Program-made: the position numbers and the translations under genes | Part shown: piece after piece, positions 16,303 to 25,013 of the stretch | How the letters are laid out: each line of letters opens with the position of its first letter | Position numbering within the stretch: position 1 is the first letter of the stretch | The notes under the pieces: model-generated | What the model was told of the DNA's origin: nothing | The model's input: only the letters and a program-made list of their open reading frames with translations | Databases searched by the model: none | Assembly (NCBI GenBank): GCA_964492555.1 | Contig: CAZBKQ010000002.1 | Coordinates: forward strand, 62,001-126,000 | Length of the DNA: 64,000 nucleotides | Reading direction: 5' to 3' | DNA from: GCA-2709075 sp964492555 | GTDB taxonomy: Bacteria; Pseudomonadota; Alphaproteobacteria; MPNO01; UBA2964

Positions 16303-17244
16303 CTACGCGGTTCTGGTGACATTGCGAAACACCTCATCAAGGCGCCCGCGTTCAACGTGAATTTCCTCAGCGGCAACGCCGGCCTCTTTCAGACAGGCGC
16401 TCACCGGATCGAGGATGGCCGCACCGCCGACCGGAAATATGGTGATGGTCGATTGTCCGTTTTCAGCTGAACCGGCCTCAATTTTCGCCACGCCAGAGAG
16501 TGATTCCAGCTTACCAGTCAATGAGGCGGGCAGCGCCGCCGCACGCAGGGAAACAGCGTTGTGGTAACTGGATCTTGCCTCCAGTTCCTGCGGCGTGCCG
16601 TCCGCGACGATCTTACCGGCCGCAATTACAATCGCTCGGGTGCAGACGACATCCACCTCTTCAAGAATATGGGTGGAGATGACGATGACCTTGTCGGTCG
16701 CCATTTCATTGATGAGGTTGCGGACCTCATGCTTCTGGTTTGGATCAAGCCCGTCTGTCGGCTCATCAAGGATAAGAACATCGGGATCATGCAGAATAGC
16801 TTGAGCAATCCCGACCCGGCGCTTGTAGCCCTTGGAAAGAGTTCCAATCGGTTGATGCATGACATGACCGATATTGATCCGTTCAGCGGATCGTTCGATT
16901 GCCTGTTTGCGGGCCGCGCCGGAAATGCCACGCACGTCGGATACAAATGCGAGCAATTCGCTGGGTGTCATGTCGTCGTAAAGCGGAGCGCCTTCGGGGA
17001 GGTAACCGACTCGGCGTTTCACTTCTATGGCCTGGGTCCTGACATCAAAACCCGCAACAGTCGCCGTGCCGGCGGTTGGCGGCAAATAACCGGTGACCAT
17101 GCGCATTGCCGTCGTTTTGCCGGCGCCATTGGGCCCTAAAAACCCAAGCACCTCACCCCTGCCGACGGAAAAATCGATTCCGTCAACGGCGGTAAATTCT
17201 CCAAACCTCTTGGTCAATCCATTGACCTCGAGCAAGCCGCTCAT
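16303..17244 (-). CDS. ABC transporter ATP-binding protein, GldA-like
   Basis: The 313-aa product carries all ATPase motifs: Walker A GPNGAGKTT (about 37-45), signature LSKGYKRR, Walker B VLILDEPTDGL and the switch His in VISTHI. The C-terminal 90 residues form the extra domain seen in GldA/NatA-type ATPases. The ATG at 17244 has GGAGGAGGG upstream. It is first in the four-gene ABC operon. I see no clear promoter in the 200 bases upstream, though a TTG-rich stretch is present. Confidence 0.92.
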   Translation of the reverse strand: MSGLLEVNGLTKRFGEFTAVDGIDFSVGRGEVLGFLGPNGAGKTTAMRMVTGYLPPTAGTATVAGFDVRTQAIEVKRRVGYLPEGAPLYDDMTPSELLAFVSDVRGISGAARKQAIERSAERINIGHVMHQPIGTLSKGYKRRVGIAQAILHDPDVLILDEPTDGLDPNQKHEVRNLINEMATDKVIVISTHILEEVDVVCTRAIVIAAGKIVADGTPQELEARSSYHNAVSLRAAALPASLTGKLESLSGVAKIEAGSAENGQSTITIFPVGGAAILDPVSACLKEAGVAAEEIHVERGRLDEVFRNVTRTA

Positions 17245-17448
17245 AAACTGCCCTCCTCCCAATCCACAAAAATCGTGGCGTCGATCCCGGCAATAAGCGC
17301 GCCGGGCCAACTAACAGGCGATATCGATCACGAAAGGCCGAAAACAACAAAGGCAAGCCAGACCGTGGCCGGTTTCTTTTAGCACCTGTTTTTGGCGCAC
17401 GGAGATGTGTGCATAAGTAAGGGCGATGTCAAGAGGGGCGTTGAAATA

Positions 17449-18570
17449 TCACGTATTATTGCGCGCCAGCCCGAGAACCCCGGAGACATGCCGGGCGATG
17501 GCGAGCGAAGCGGTCAGGCCGGGAGATTCGATCCCGAACAGGTTCACCAGACCATCGATGCCATGAACATCCGGCCCCTGGACCACGAAGTCCTTAGCCG
17601 CCTCGCCGGGCGCCTGTATCTTGGGCCGAATCCCCGAATAGCCCGGCTGGATCGCGCCGTCTTTGAGATCCGGAAAATATTTCCGAACGGCATCGTAAAA
17701 AACATCGGCACGCGACGGATCGACGTCATAATTCAGGTCCTCGATCCATTCGACATCGGGACCGAACCGGACCTGCCCGGCTATATCCACGGTGACGTGA
17801 ACACCGAGCCCCGCCTGTTCCGGCACGGGATAGATCGGCCGGGAAAATGGCGGCCGACCGACCAGGGAATAATAATTGCCCTTCGCGTAATAGGTCGGCG
17901 GAACATGTTCCGCTGGAAAACCTTCGATTTTGCCGGCGACGTGCTGGGCATGCAGCCCGGCGGAGTTGACCACGATATCAGCGCTGATCTCAAAGGGCTC
18001 GTCACGGCCGGCCATTAAATACACACCATCATCTTCCAGGCGACCGGAGATTACAGGGGAATGAAACGCCAGCATCGCGCCGGCGTCTTCGGCATCGCCC
18101 TGATAGGCGAGCATCAGCCCATGGCTATCGATTATACCGGTGGAGGGTGACAGAAGAGCCCCGACACAAAAGACCGCGGGTTCTTCAGTCCTGACCTGTT
18201 CGGGCGTCAACCATTCCAGATCACTGACACCGTTTTCGGCAGCCTTTTTCTTGAGCGCCTCGAGTTCAGGCAGTTGTTCCTCGCTCGTGGCCACAATGAA
18301 CTTGCCGCAATTTCGGTGAGGCACGCCATGAGACGCACAAAAATCGTAAAGCGCGTGCTTTCCCGCTACACAGAATTCAGCCTTGAGGCTTCCTGTCGGG
18401 TAGTAGATTCCGGCATGAATGACCTCACTATTGCGGGAACTGGTTTCGGTCCCGATCGCCTCGGCCGCCTCCAGAACGATTACTTCCTTTCCCGCCAGGG
18501 CCAATTCTCTCGCCACCGCCAACCCGACGACACCGGCTCCGATGACTATCGCTTCCACCCTTTCAGCCAA
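17449..18570 (-). CDS. FAD-dependent oxidoreductase, L-2-hydroxyglutarate oxidase-like
   Basis: The 373-aa product is a DAO-fold flavoprotein. It has the GAGVVGLAVARELA dinucleotide motif at residues 12-25, then ETSSRNSEVIHAGIYYPTGSLKA, a signature of LhgO/L2HGDH enzymes, and a C-terminal GIESPGLTASLAIA. LhgO oxidises L-2-hydroxyglutarate to 2-oxoglutarate, passing electrons to quinones. The frame starts at TTG (18570), and a GTG four codons later is possible. It lies 8 bases after the read-through end of the higA remnant, and 205 bases separate it from the ABC operon. Confidence 0.82.
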   Translation of the reverse strand: MAERVEAIVIGAGVVGLAVARELALAGKEVIVLEAAEAIGTETSSRNSEVIHAGIYYPTGSLKAEFCVAGKHALYDFCASHGVPHRNCGKFIVATSEEQLPELEALKKKAAENGVSDLEWLTPEQVRTEEPAVFCVGALLSPSTGIIDSHGLMLAYQGDAEDAGAMLAFHSPVISGRLEDDGVYLMAGRDEPFEISADIVVNSAGLHAQHVAGKIEGFPAEHVPPTYYAKGNYYSLVGRPPFSRPIYPVPEQAGLGVHVTVDIAGQVRFGPDVEWIEDLNYDVDPSRADVFYDAVRKYFPDLKDGAIQPGYSGIRPKIQAPGEAAKDFVVQGPDVHGIDGLVNLFGIESPGLTASLAIARHVSGVLGLARNNT

Positions 18571-18578
18571 TTTGCCGA

Positions 18579-18945
18579 TTACCCGTTTGTAGAATTGTTC
18601 GAAGTCAGAGACGGGGAATCCGTGGAAGCATCCCGGCCTTCCATCTCCAGGACCCTCACACGCTCCGCTATCTCAGACCCGGCAGCGATGTCCGCCATTT
18701 GCAAATCATATTCAGCCTGAAGCCGCATTCAGATTTCGGGGCCGGTTCCAAAATAGCGTCCGAGCCGCAAAGCGGTGTCCGCCGTGATGCCCCGCTTGCC
18801 GTTTGTAATATCGCTGACGCGGCCCACCGGCACATCCAGATCGCGCGCCAGCTGGTTTCTGCTGATGCCGAGCGGCTCCATAGCCTCACTCAAAAAAACG
18901 CCCGGGATGGAGCGGGGCGTTTGTATCAGCGGATTTTTCGGCCAT
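18579..18945 (-). pseudogene. higA: HigA-family antitoxin gene with a frameshift and an in-frame TGA
   Basis: From ATG 18945 the frame gives an N-terminus ending in NAPLHPGRFF and then stops. The HigA helix-turn-helix core (EPLGISRNQLARDL ... GKRGITADTALRLGRYFGT) continues in another frame. The switch lies in a seven-T run (18894-18900 complement), where one T fewer restores the frame. A TGA (18729-18731) then falls exactly where family members have the Trp of the FWLNLQ segment. After it the frame resumes with RLQAEYDLQ and ends at 18579. No HigB toxin gene is adjacent. It is probably a decayed solitary antitoxin. Confidence 0.78.
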
Positions 18946-18949
18946 GGAC

Positions 18950-18979
18950 AGGTTATATTCCGAATAGGGTGTTACAGCA
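18950..18979 (-). promoter_or_regulatory. Candidate promoter of the higA remnant
   Basis: On the minus strand TTGCTG and TATAAC are spaced 17 bp, with TATAAC ending only six bases before the ATG at 18945. If used, the transcript would be leaderless or nearly so. The -35 match is weak, and coordinates are approximate to a base or two. Confidence 0.35.
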
Positions 18980-19154
18980 AACAGAATAGTATCAAACCGC
19001 CGGTTTTCTGTCACTTTTTGCGGAAATCCCGGTCAGGAAGAATTCCAGGATTCGATGCAAAGATAGGAATTTCTTAACCCGACGCGCCGATACTGTATCG
19101 ATCCACATTCAAGAGTAGTCGTAGCAGGAAATTTAAAAGCGCAAAGGCTGTTTC

Positions 19155-20114
19155 ATGCAATCGCAAACGCCGAAAATTCAATATAGCCGACTGGATATTG
19201 TTCTGGCCTCCTCCCGACTGCAAGGCGGAAATACGCTGCGTCAGCTGCTTTCAGATCTGGAATTCAGGGCGATCAGAACTGTATCGGATGTTGAAAAACT
19301 GAAGCACGCGATCGCCGCCCGGACTCCCGATATTCTTGTTGCAGAAGATCACAATCTTGATGGAAATCTCTGCTCTCTGATTGAGGGTATTCGACACGGC
19401 ACAATCGGAGACAACAGCTTTATGGGTATCATTATTGCCACATGGGACCCATCGGAGGCGTTGATCCGTCGCGCGGTCAATACCGGTGCGGACGATATTC
19501 TTGCGCAACCGCTATCAAGAAATCAGATCGGTGAACGCATAAATGTTCTGGTGCAGGACAGAAAACCGTTTATCGTCACCTCATCCTATATCGGGCCAGA
19601 CCGACGCAAGAAATCGGCGCCTGGGCGCGACGGAAAATCAAAAATTCGGGTGCCTGATTTTCTTCGGGCTAAAGCAACGGGCGAAATCGATGCGGACGAG
19701 ATGGCGATTGAGATGCGGATCGCCCGCGAAAGGATCAACACCGAACGGGTCATAGAAATGGCGGATGCAATGCGTCAATCGACTCAAACGTTGCATGACG
19801 CGATTCCGATCCAGAGCATCGGAGAAATCGAAAGAAAAAAACTCGTATTGCTGCTGAAACAATCCGACGAAATAACGGAGCGACTGAAAGGGTCTTCCCT
19901 TGCGCCAATAACAAAACTCTGCCGTTCGTTCGTAACGGTCATCCGGCGGCTCCTTTCATCTGCAACCGCGCCGGACCCCAAGGATATAGAACTACTCCCC
20001 GAAATTGCTCAATCGATTTCACTTGGCGTGAGGGAGCTGGCGGGCGACACGGCGGAAAGCGCCCAAATCCTGGACGAAATCGACCGTTCTCTGAAAGACG
20101 TAAAGACCGCCTAG
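19155..20114 (+). CDS. Pseudo-receiver domain protein with long helical tail
   Basis: The 319-aa product starts with a CheY-like fold (about residues 12-130), but key phosphorylation residues are changed. The first acidic pair is Ser-Ser, the phosphoacceptor strand reads ILVAED, and the conserved Lys is Gln (LAQPLS). After it comes IGPDRRKK, the tail motif also seen in the regulator at 36.7-37.2 kb (FGPDRRRR). The remaining 170 residues are mostly helical with no clear domain. It is probably a phosphorylation-independent signalling adaptor. The start has only a weak SD. The 209 bases upstream hold no gene that I see. Confidence 0.65.
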   Translation: MQSQTPKIQYSRLDIVLASSRLQGGNTLRQLLSDLEFRAIRTVSDVEKLKHAIAARTPDILVAEDHNLDGNLCSLIEGIRHGTIGDNSFMGIIIATWDPSEALIRRAVNTGADDILAQPLSRNQIGERINVLVQDRKPFIVTSSYIGPDRRKKSAPGRDGKSKIRVPDFLRAKATGEIDADEMAIEMRIARERINTERVIEMADAMRQSTQTLHDAIPIQSIGEIERKKLVLLLKQSDEITERLKGSSLAPITKLCRSFVTVIRRLLSSATAPDPKDIELLPEIAQSISLGVRELAGDTAESAQILDEIDRSLKDVKTA

Positions 20115-20134
20115 AGGGTAACCTGAATCCGGCG

Positions 20135-21382
20135 TTATTCACGTTCGTCGCGCGAGTCGGCGCGTTGAGGGCCCAATGACGGATTTAAATGGACGAAAAA
20201 TCCGGCGCAAACGACAATCGCCGCCAACAAAACCCCCATCAACAGAAAGCTGTTCTCGACCCCCGCGATCTCCGCAAACCCACCCATGATCGGCGGAATG
20301 AAAGTCCCGGCGACCCTGTTAACCATCGTCCTTACCCCGACGCCCTTGCCCTGCGCTCCCCTTTCAAGCGCTTGCGCCAGAGAAGAAATTTCAATCGGCT
20401 GGCTAATCCCGAGACATATTCCGCGAAGCCCGATAACCAGAAACAATATAACGAATATACCGCCCAAAAGGGGGGTCACCGCGATCGCAAGGACAGTGAT
20501 CGCAACCGCGCCAATTACGGCCCAATGGGGGTGCATGCGTTTAGCGAACCAGGCCGAGCCCAGCGTCCCGAAACTGGCGCACAGACCGGCGGTCCCGACG
20601 AGAAAGCCGATCAGCCATTCCTCAATCGCGAGCCCCTGCAGATATACTACGTAAAAAGAACTCTGGATCGCGGTTCCGCCGACTCGCGCGATAGTGACCG
20701 AAAGAATTAGCGTGATCGCGGGTATGGCAACGATTCCAAAGGCCGCGCGATGATCGGACCAATTTGGCAGGAGATCGAACAAACCGAATTTTGCACGGCG
20801 TTCTGGCGCCACATCCCGCGCCGGAGACGGAATCATCAGGACCGAAACAAATCCGGCGGCGGACCAAACCGCCATGCAGAAAAATGTCGTCCCCGCGCCC
20901 AGGACGCCCCACAAAAACCCGAACAGGAGGGGCCCGACGAAGCTCCCGATCCTGACCAGAAACAGCATCCGTCCGACATAGACGGGATTGCCTGACATTA
21001 CCCGGCCGCTAAGAGCCTGAGCGCCCATCCACCCCATCGCATCGGCCAAACCCGCAACCATCTGCAGCAGTATCAGGGCATAGACCCAGGGGACGACAGG
21101 ATACAAAAGCGGCATCACGACCGCGACCGCGGAAAACCCGATCATGACCCGCCTCGTGCCCAGGCGATCCATCAGAATGCCCCCATGGATCGACAACAGC
21201 ATCGTGAGAAAATGCCGTGCGCCGAGAACGATCCCGACAAGCGCGGCGGAGTGAGCGATCTCGGTCACATAGAGGGCGACAACGAGCGCAGATATCGGGA
21301 CCATGCTGAAATTGAAAATTCCGGCACCATAGATCGCGCATTGTGTCCGCCAGGGCACTGCGGGTTTTTCACTGTCCGCCAT
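20135..21382 (-). CDS. MFS transporter
   Basis: The 415-aa product has about 12 membrane helices and an MFS loop 2-3 motif GGILMDRLGTRRVM near residue 65. It belongs to the general drug/metabolite efflux branch, and the substrate is not assignable. It is divergent from the class II aldolase gene starting 107 bases away, so the two may share a control region. It is convergent with the pseudo-receiver gene, with 20 bases between stops. Confidence 0.85.
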   Translation of the reverse strand: MADSEKPAVPWRTQCAIYGAGIFNFSMVPISALVVALYVTEIAHSAALVGIVLGARHFLTMLLSIHGGILMDRLGTRRVMIGFSAVAVVMPLLYPVVPWVYALILLQMVAGLADAMGWMGAQALSGRVMSGNPVYVGRMLFLVRIGSFVGPLLFGFLWGVLGAGTTFFCMAVWSAAGFVSVLMIPSPARDVAPERRAKFGLFDLLPNWSDHRAAFGIVAIPAITLILSVTIARVGGTAIQSSFYVVYLQGLAIEEWLIGFLVGTAGLCASFGTLGSAWFAKRMHPHWAVIGAVAITVLAIAVTPLLGGIFVILFLVIGLRGICLGISQPIEISSLAQALERGAQGKGVGVRTMVNRVAGTFIPPIMGGFAEIAGVENSFLLMGVLLAAIVVCAGFFVHLNPSLGPQRADSRDERE

Positions 21383-21489
21383 ATAAAACGTTTGCCGGGT
21401 TGTCTTGACTCATATTGCCGGGGCCGGGAGACTCTTGTCACAAATTAACTGACGCGCAAGCGCGCTCAATACTGGAGAGGGTTTCCAAG

Positions 21490-22254
21490 ATGGCGGAAGA
21501 GAGTTCCAACTATGCGGTAGAAAATCTGAAGGTCCAGGTCGCGGCCTGCACGCGTCTTCTGAACAACGAAGGAATTCTCGGCTATAGCGGACATGTGAGT
21601 GCGCGTTTGCCTGATGGCGAATCCCTGCTGATACAATCTTTTGACGCCAGCCGCAGCGATCTGGTTCCCGAGGAACTTTATATCGTCGATCTGGATGGAA
21701 AGGTTCTGGACGGCCCGACGGATGCACGCCCGGTCAACGAGGTTGAAATTCATTCGGAGGTGATGCGGGCGCGTCCGGATGTCAACGCGGTTCTTCACTA
21801 CCACCCCGAGATCGCCACCCTATTTACGATGGTCGATGGGATGGACCTCGTGCCAATGAAGAATCATGCATATCGCTGGGCAAGCGGCATTCCGACCCAC
21901 CCGGAATCCTGGCACATAGACACGCCGGAACGCGGCAAGGCCATGGCGGAAACACTGGGTCCGCACAACGCGTTGCTCTTGCGGGCACATGGTGCAGTCA
22001 TTGTGTCGGAAGATATACCCGCGTTGATGGTTGACGCGGTCCATTTCGAAGAAAACGCGAAATCCCTTTATGACGCATCACGTCTGGGCGCGGTGAAACC
22101 CTTGAGCCCCAGCGAAACTGAGGAATTCGGCAACAATTTCAAAAGAACCAACCATGCGGTCAAATTGTGGCGTTATTTTCTCGCGCGCGGCGCGGACGCC
22201 GGGGCTATTCCCGACGAGTGGGTGGAAGAATTGATGCCGACGGAACGCGCATAG
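21490..22254 (+). CDS. Class II aldolase/adducin family protein (intact metal site)
   Basis: The 254-aa product has the family zinc site: HYHP near residue 102 and RAHGAV near 165. The early segment GILGYSGHVSARL is also typical. Family members are fuculose-type aldolases, epimerases or decarboxylases, and the substrate is unknown. The ATG at 21490 is supported by GGAGAGGG eight bases upstream. It is one of four class II aldolase homologues in this window and the only one standing with an MFS transporter. Confidence 0.85.
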   Translation: MAEESSNYAVENLKVQVAACTRLLNNEGILGYSGHVSARLPDGESLLIQSFDASRSDLVPEELYIVDLDGKVLDGPTDARPVNEVEIHSEVMRARPDVNAVLHYHPEIATLFTMVDGMDLVPMKNHAYRWASGIPTHPESWHIDTPERGKAMAETLGPHNALLLRAHGAVIVSEDIPALMVDAVHFEENAKSLYDASRLGAVKPLSPSETEEFGNNFKRTNHAVKLWRYFLARGADAGAIPDEWVEELMPTERA

Positions 22255-22266
22255 GCAAACAAGCGC

Positions 22267-23313
22267 CTAGAGCACCCCTGACCGTCGAGCTTTGCTCAGA
22301 ACAATTGTCAGATATAGAGACTGGAAGACGATGGCGGGAGCGAACACAAGAAATTGCAATTCGTTGTGCAAATCCAGAACAAGCAAAGCGCCCGCTCCTA
22401 ACGCCAGCGACATTAAAAAATGAAGACCGCTCACGGCGGGATGGGAATAACCGGATCGCACCAGCAGCTGATAAAGATGCGAACGATGGGCCAGAGTCAC
22501 CGCCTCACCTGCGCGCCATCTACGAAGGAACGTAAAGACGGTATCAAACAAAAAATGGAAGTAGAGCAAAGGAACGACGATCCATAACTCGCCGCCTTGC
22601 CCGGCATTTGCCGCCAGAATTCCAAAAACCGCAAAGAGATAGCCGAGGAACTGGCTCCCGACGTCACCCATAAAAATGCGCGCCTTGGGAAAATTGAACA
22701 AAAGGAACCCTGCCGTCGAAGCACCTACGACGACCGCCAAAATTGCCAGAGCAGCAGCGCCGATCAAATACCCCAACGCGCAAAGAAACAACGACGCTAT
22801 CACCGCCGTGCCGCCGGCAATTCCATCAATGCCATCCATAAAATTAAATGCGTTAGTAAGTCCGATAATCCAGAGGGCTGACAATACGTAACCGGACCAA
22901 CCCAATTCGACCGTGCCCGCAAACGGAAGGTATATCCGCTCAAAAACCACCCCGGCATATAGCGCGGCGATGGTGCCGACGGTTTGAAAGGCCAACTTGG
23001 CTTTAAAGGATTTTGCCCTGCCGACATCATCCAAAAGACCGCCGGACGCCAGAATAAAGCTCCCAACGATCACCCATAGAATTTGATTGTCCGGTGCCGC
23101 AAATGCGTCGTTGGCCTGATAAATCAACGCCGCCGCAACCGTGGCAAGAACGATCCCGACACCACCGGAGGTCGGAACTGGCCGATCATGCGATGAGCGC
23201 TCATTGGGAATAGCAAGAAGCTGAACACGGATCATGAGCCAGGTCAGACATGCTGACAGCAGAATGAGGCCCGCAACCGCGACCAATACCCCCGAAGTCC
23301 CTAACCCCGCCAA
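22267..23313 (-). CDS. WecA/MraY-like undecaprenyl-phosphate sugar-1-phosphate transferase
   Basis: The 348-aa product has about 10-11 membrane helices and the PNPT-family motifs: LLDD (about 93-96), NAFNFMDGIDGIAGG (about 154-168), FMGDVGSQFLGY and HRSHLYQLL. These are the Mg2+ and nucleotide-sugar sites of WecA/WbpL-type enzymes, which start O-antigen or exopolysaccharide units on undecaprenyl phosphate. The start is TTG with GGGGA upstream. It is divergent from the coiled-coil protein gene across about 160 bases. Confidence 0.9.
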   Translation of the reverse strand: MAGLGTSGVLVAVAGLILLSACLTWLMIRVQLLAIPNERSSHDRPVPTSGGVGIVLATVAAALIYQANDAFAAPDNQILWVIVGSFILASGGLLDDVGRAKSFKAKLAFQTVGTIAALYAGVVFERIYLPFAGTVELGWSGYVLSALWIIGLTNAFNFMDGIDGIAGGTAVIASLFLCALGYLIGAAALAILAVVVGASTAGFLLFNFPKARIFMGDVGSQFLGYLFAVFGILAANAGQGGELWIVVPLLYFHFLFDTVFTFLRRWRAGEAVTLAHRSHLYQLLVRSGYSHPAVSGLHFLMSLALGAGALLVLDLHNELQFLVFAPAIVFQSLYLTIVLSKARRSGVL

Positions 23314-23408
23314 AAAACCGTCCCCAATGAAATTGAGTCAAAAAATATGCGAAGATTATTCCTCCCCGAACCGAAACACCCTGTCAATCTTCCTAATCGC
23401 CTAACCCG

Positions 23409-23423
23409 TTAATTCTTTATCAA
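23409..23423 (+). promoter_or_regulatory. Possible CtrA-like half-match site
   Basis: TTAA-N7-TCAA (23409-23423) lies in the divergent region between the WecA-like gene and the coiled-coil gene. It differs by one base from the alphaproteobacterial CtrA box TTAA-N7-TTAA. A single near-match has little weight. Confidence 0.25.
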
Positions 23424-23474
23424 CCAAACGAACCTTATCGTCGGGGAAAGAAACCCTTAACGGAATTGCTCGCT

Positions 23475-24092
23475 ATGACAGATATCGATGGGCTGAAACA
23501 GCGCATTGGCCTGGTAGATCTGCGTTTACAGACTGCCCACTCCGCCCGCGAGAGGGAAAGCGCCTCCCTGATCGAGATGTGGGAGGAAATGCGTAACCGA
23601 TACGCGGACCAACAGGATACGGTCGCGGAATTGCGACAAAAAATTTCCGAACTTGAGAACACCCGCGACGAACTTACTGCTTTGGTATCAGGTTTGCTGG
23701 AAGCTGTTGAAAGCGGTATCGAACGAATGGCGGATGACTCGATCCCTGATATTCGGGAAATGGCGGGGCAGCTTATTGGCCTGGACGGGGCCGAACGCGA
23801 GGAAGAGACCGAGGAAAAGCGTCGGGATCAGGATTTTGAACTCGTCCTCAGTGAAGCCCTGGCTGAACCAGAAGACACTGATGAACCAAAAACGGTTCCA
23901 CTGAGCAACGAGGGAATCAAGCAACTTATCCGTCGTGTCGAACTTGCGGCCATGACCGAAAGGGAGGCCGAAGCCGAATTGGAATCTACACCATGGGATG
24001 GCGGCAACGAAAACGACAATGAAGACGAGCTGGTTTCATTGCGTGCCGAATTGGAAAAGCTCCGCCAACAATCCCTGGCGGCAACAGGCTGA
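23475..24092 (+). CDS. Acidic coiled-coil protein of unknown function
   Basis: The product is 205 aa from the ATG at 23475 (TTG three codons earlier is possible). Residues 1-85 form heptad-patterned helices (KQRIGLVDLRLQ ... AELRQKISELENTRDEL). The remainder is Glu/Asp rich with a second helical stretch near the C-terminus. There is no signal peptide or membrane segment, and I recognise no family. The distribution of charges looks like a real scaffold-type protein. An inverted repeat CAAGCTT/AAGCTTG (24096-24121) follows its stop. Confidence 0.65.
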   Translation: MTDIDGLKQRIGLVDLRLQTAHSARERESASLIEMWEEMRNRYADQQDTVAELRQKISELENTRDELTALVSGLLEAVESGIERMADDSIPDIREMAGQLIGLDGAEREEETEEKRRDQDFELVLSEALAEPEDTDEPKTVPLSNEGIKQLIRRVELAAMTEREAEAELESTPWDGGNENDNEDELVSLRAELEKLRQQSLAATG

Positions 24093-24153
24093 ATACAAGC
24101 TTCCGACTTTATCAAAGCTTGCGTGATCAGCAGTCTCGCCTATCATACTGCTG

Positions 24154-25008
24154 ATGATTGAAATTATTGACATGACATATGTGCGGCTCGGAACGGCTGA
24201 CCTTGAAGGAGCCGTGTCTTTTGCCACAGAAACGCTGGGTCTGCAGATCGAACGGCGCGAAGAAGACCGCGTTTATGTCAGAGGCGATGATCGGGACCAC
24301 GACATTTGTTACATCGATTGCGACCCCTCATATAATGTCCTTGGCATGGAGCTTGAGGACTCAGCGGCTCTGGAGGCTGCGGCTTCAGAACTGGAAGCGG
24401 CGGGGGTCTCCGTCGCACACGGCAGTGCCGAGGAATGTGCAGAACGGCGGGTTAACGAATTCATCGCCTTTTGCGACCCGACAGGCAATGAAATTGAACT
24501 GACTGTACGCCCCTTTAAAGCCACACGGCGTTATTTCCCGACCCGCGATGCCGGCATAACGGAATTCAGCCATGTCGGCTTGCGCACCAGGGACGCGAAA
24601 ACCGACGAGAAATTCTGGACGAGTTTATTCAATGTCCGTGCCAATGACTGGATTGGGCCTGCGGGGCTTTTATCATTCGACAAGGTCCACCACCGCTTTG
24701 CGCTTTTCCCCGCCGACAAACCCGGAATTCAACACATAAACTTTCAGGTCGAGAGTATCGACGACATTATGCGGTCGTACTATTACCTGTCCGGGAAACA
24801 GGTCCATATCGTATTCGGACCCGGCAGACACGCGACCTCCGGTGCGATGTTCCTTTATTTTGAGGGACCGGATGGCATGGTTTACGAATATTCCAGTGGC
24901 GTCCGCATTATCGACGATCCGGAGTATAGACCGCGCCAATTTCCGTTCACGCCGGAAGCGTTCTGCGTGTGGGGCGCGGTGCCCGATATTCCTGAATTCC
25001 GCGACTGA
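24154..25008 (+). CDS. Extradiol dioxygenase-like two-domain VOC protein
   Basis: The 284-aa product has two glyoxalase modules in the layout of type I extradiol dioxygenases such as BphC. The C-terminal module keeps the iron triad His140 (EFSHVGLRT), His194 (GIQHINFQ) and Glu245 (MVYEYS), plus His180 and His226 in positions that could serve as acid-base residues. It probably cleaves a catechol-type ring. The next gene begins 5 bases later, so they form a pair. ATCAGCAG/CTGCTGAT (24126-24155) forms a hairpin over the ATG, and no SD is visible. An ATG six codons in is an alternative start. Confidence 0.82.
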   Translation: MIEIIDMTYVRLGTADLEGAVSFATETLGLQIERREEDRVYVRGDDRDHDICYIDCDPSYNVLGMELEDSAALEAAASELEAAGVSVAHGSAEECAERRVNEFIAFCDPTGNEIELTVRPFKATRRYFPTRDAGITEFSHVGLRTRDAKTDEKFWTSLFNVRANDWIGPAGLLSFDKVHHRFALFPADKPGIQHINFQVESIDDIMRSYYYLSGKQVHIVFGPGRHATSGAMFLYFEGPDGMVYEYSSGVRIIDDPEYRPRQFPFTPEAFCVWGAVPDIPEFRD

Positions 25009-25013
25009 CCCGA

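Noticed and set aside
1884..18731. TGA recoded as tryptophan or selenocysteine
   Set aside because: Many intact genes here end at TGA, often in ATGA overlaps with the next start (imuB, yciB, the FAD subunit). The higA TGA is at a Trp codon, but the acetyltransferase TGA is not, and I see no selenocysteine insertion hairpin.
18946..19154. A HigB toxin gene upstream of higA
   Set aside because: No frame in these ~200 bases encodes a HigB-like sequence. Only the promoter-like element is present.
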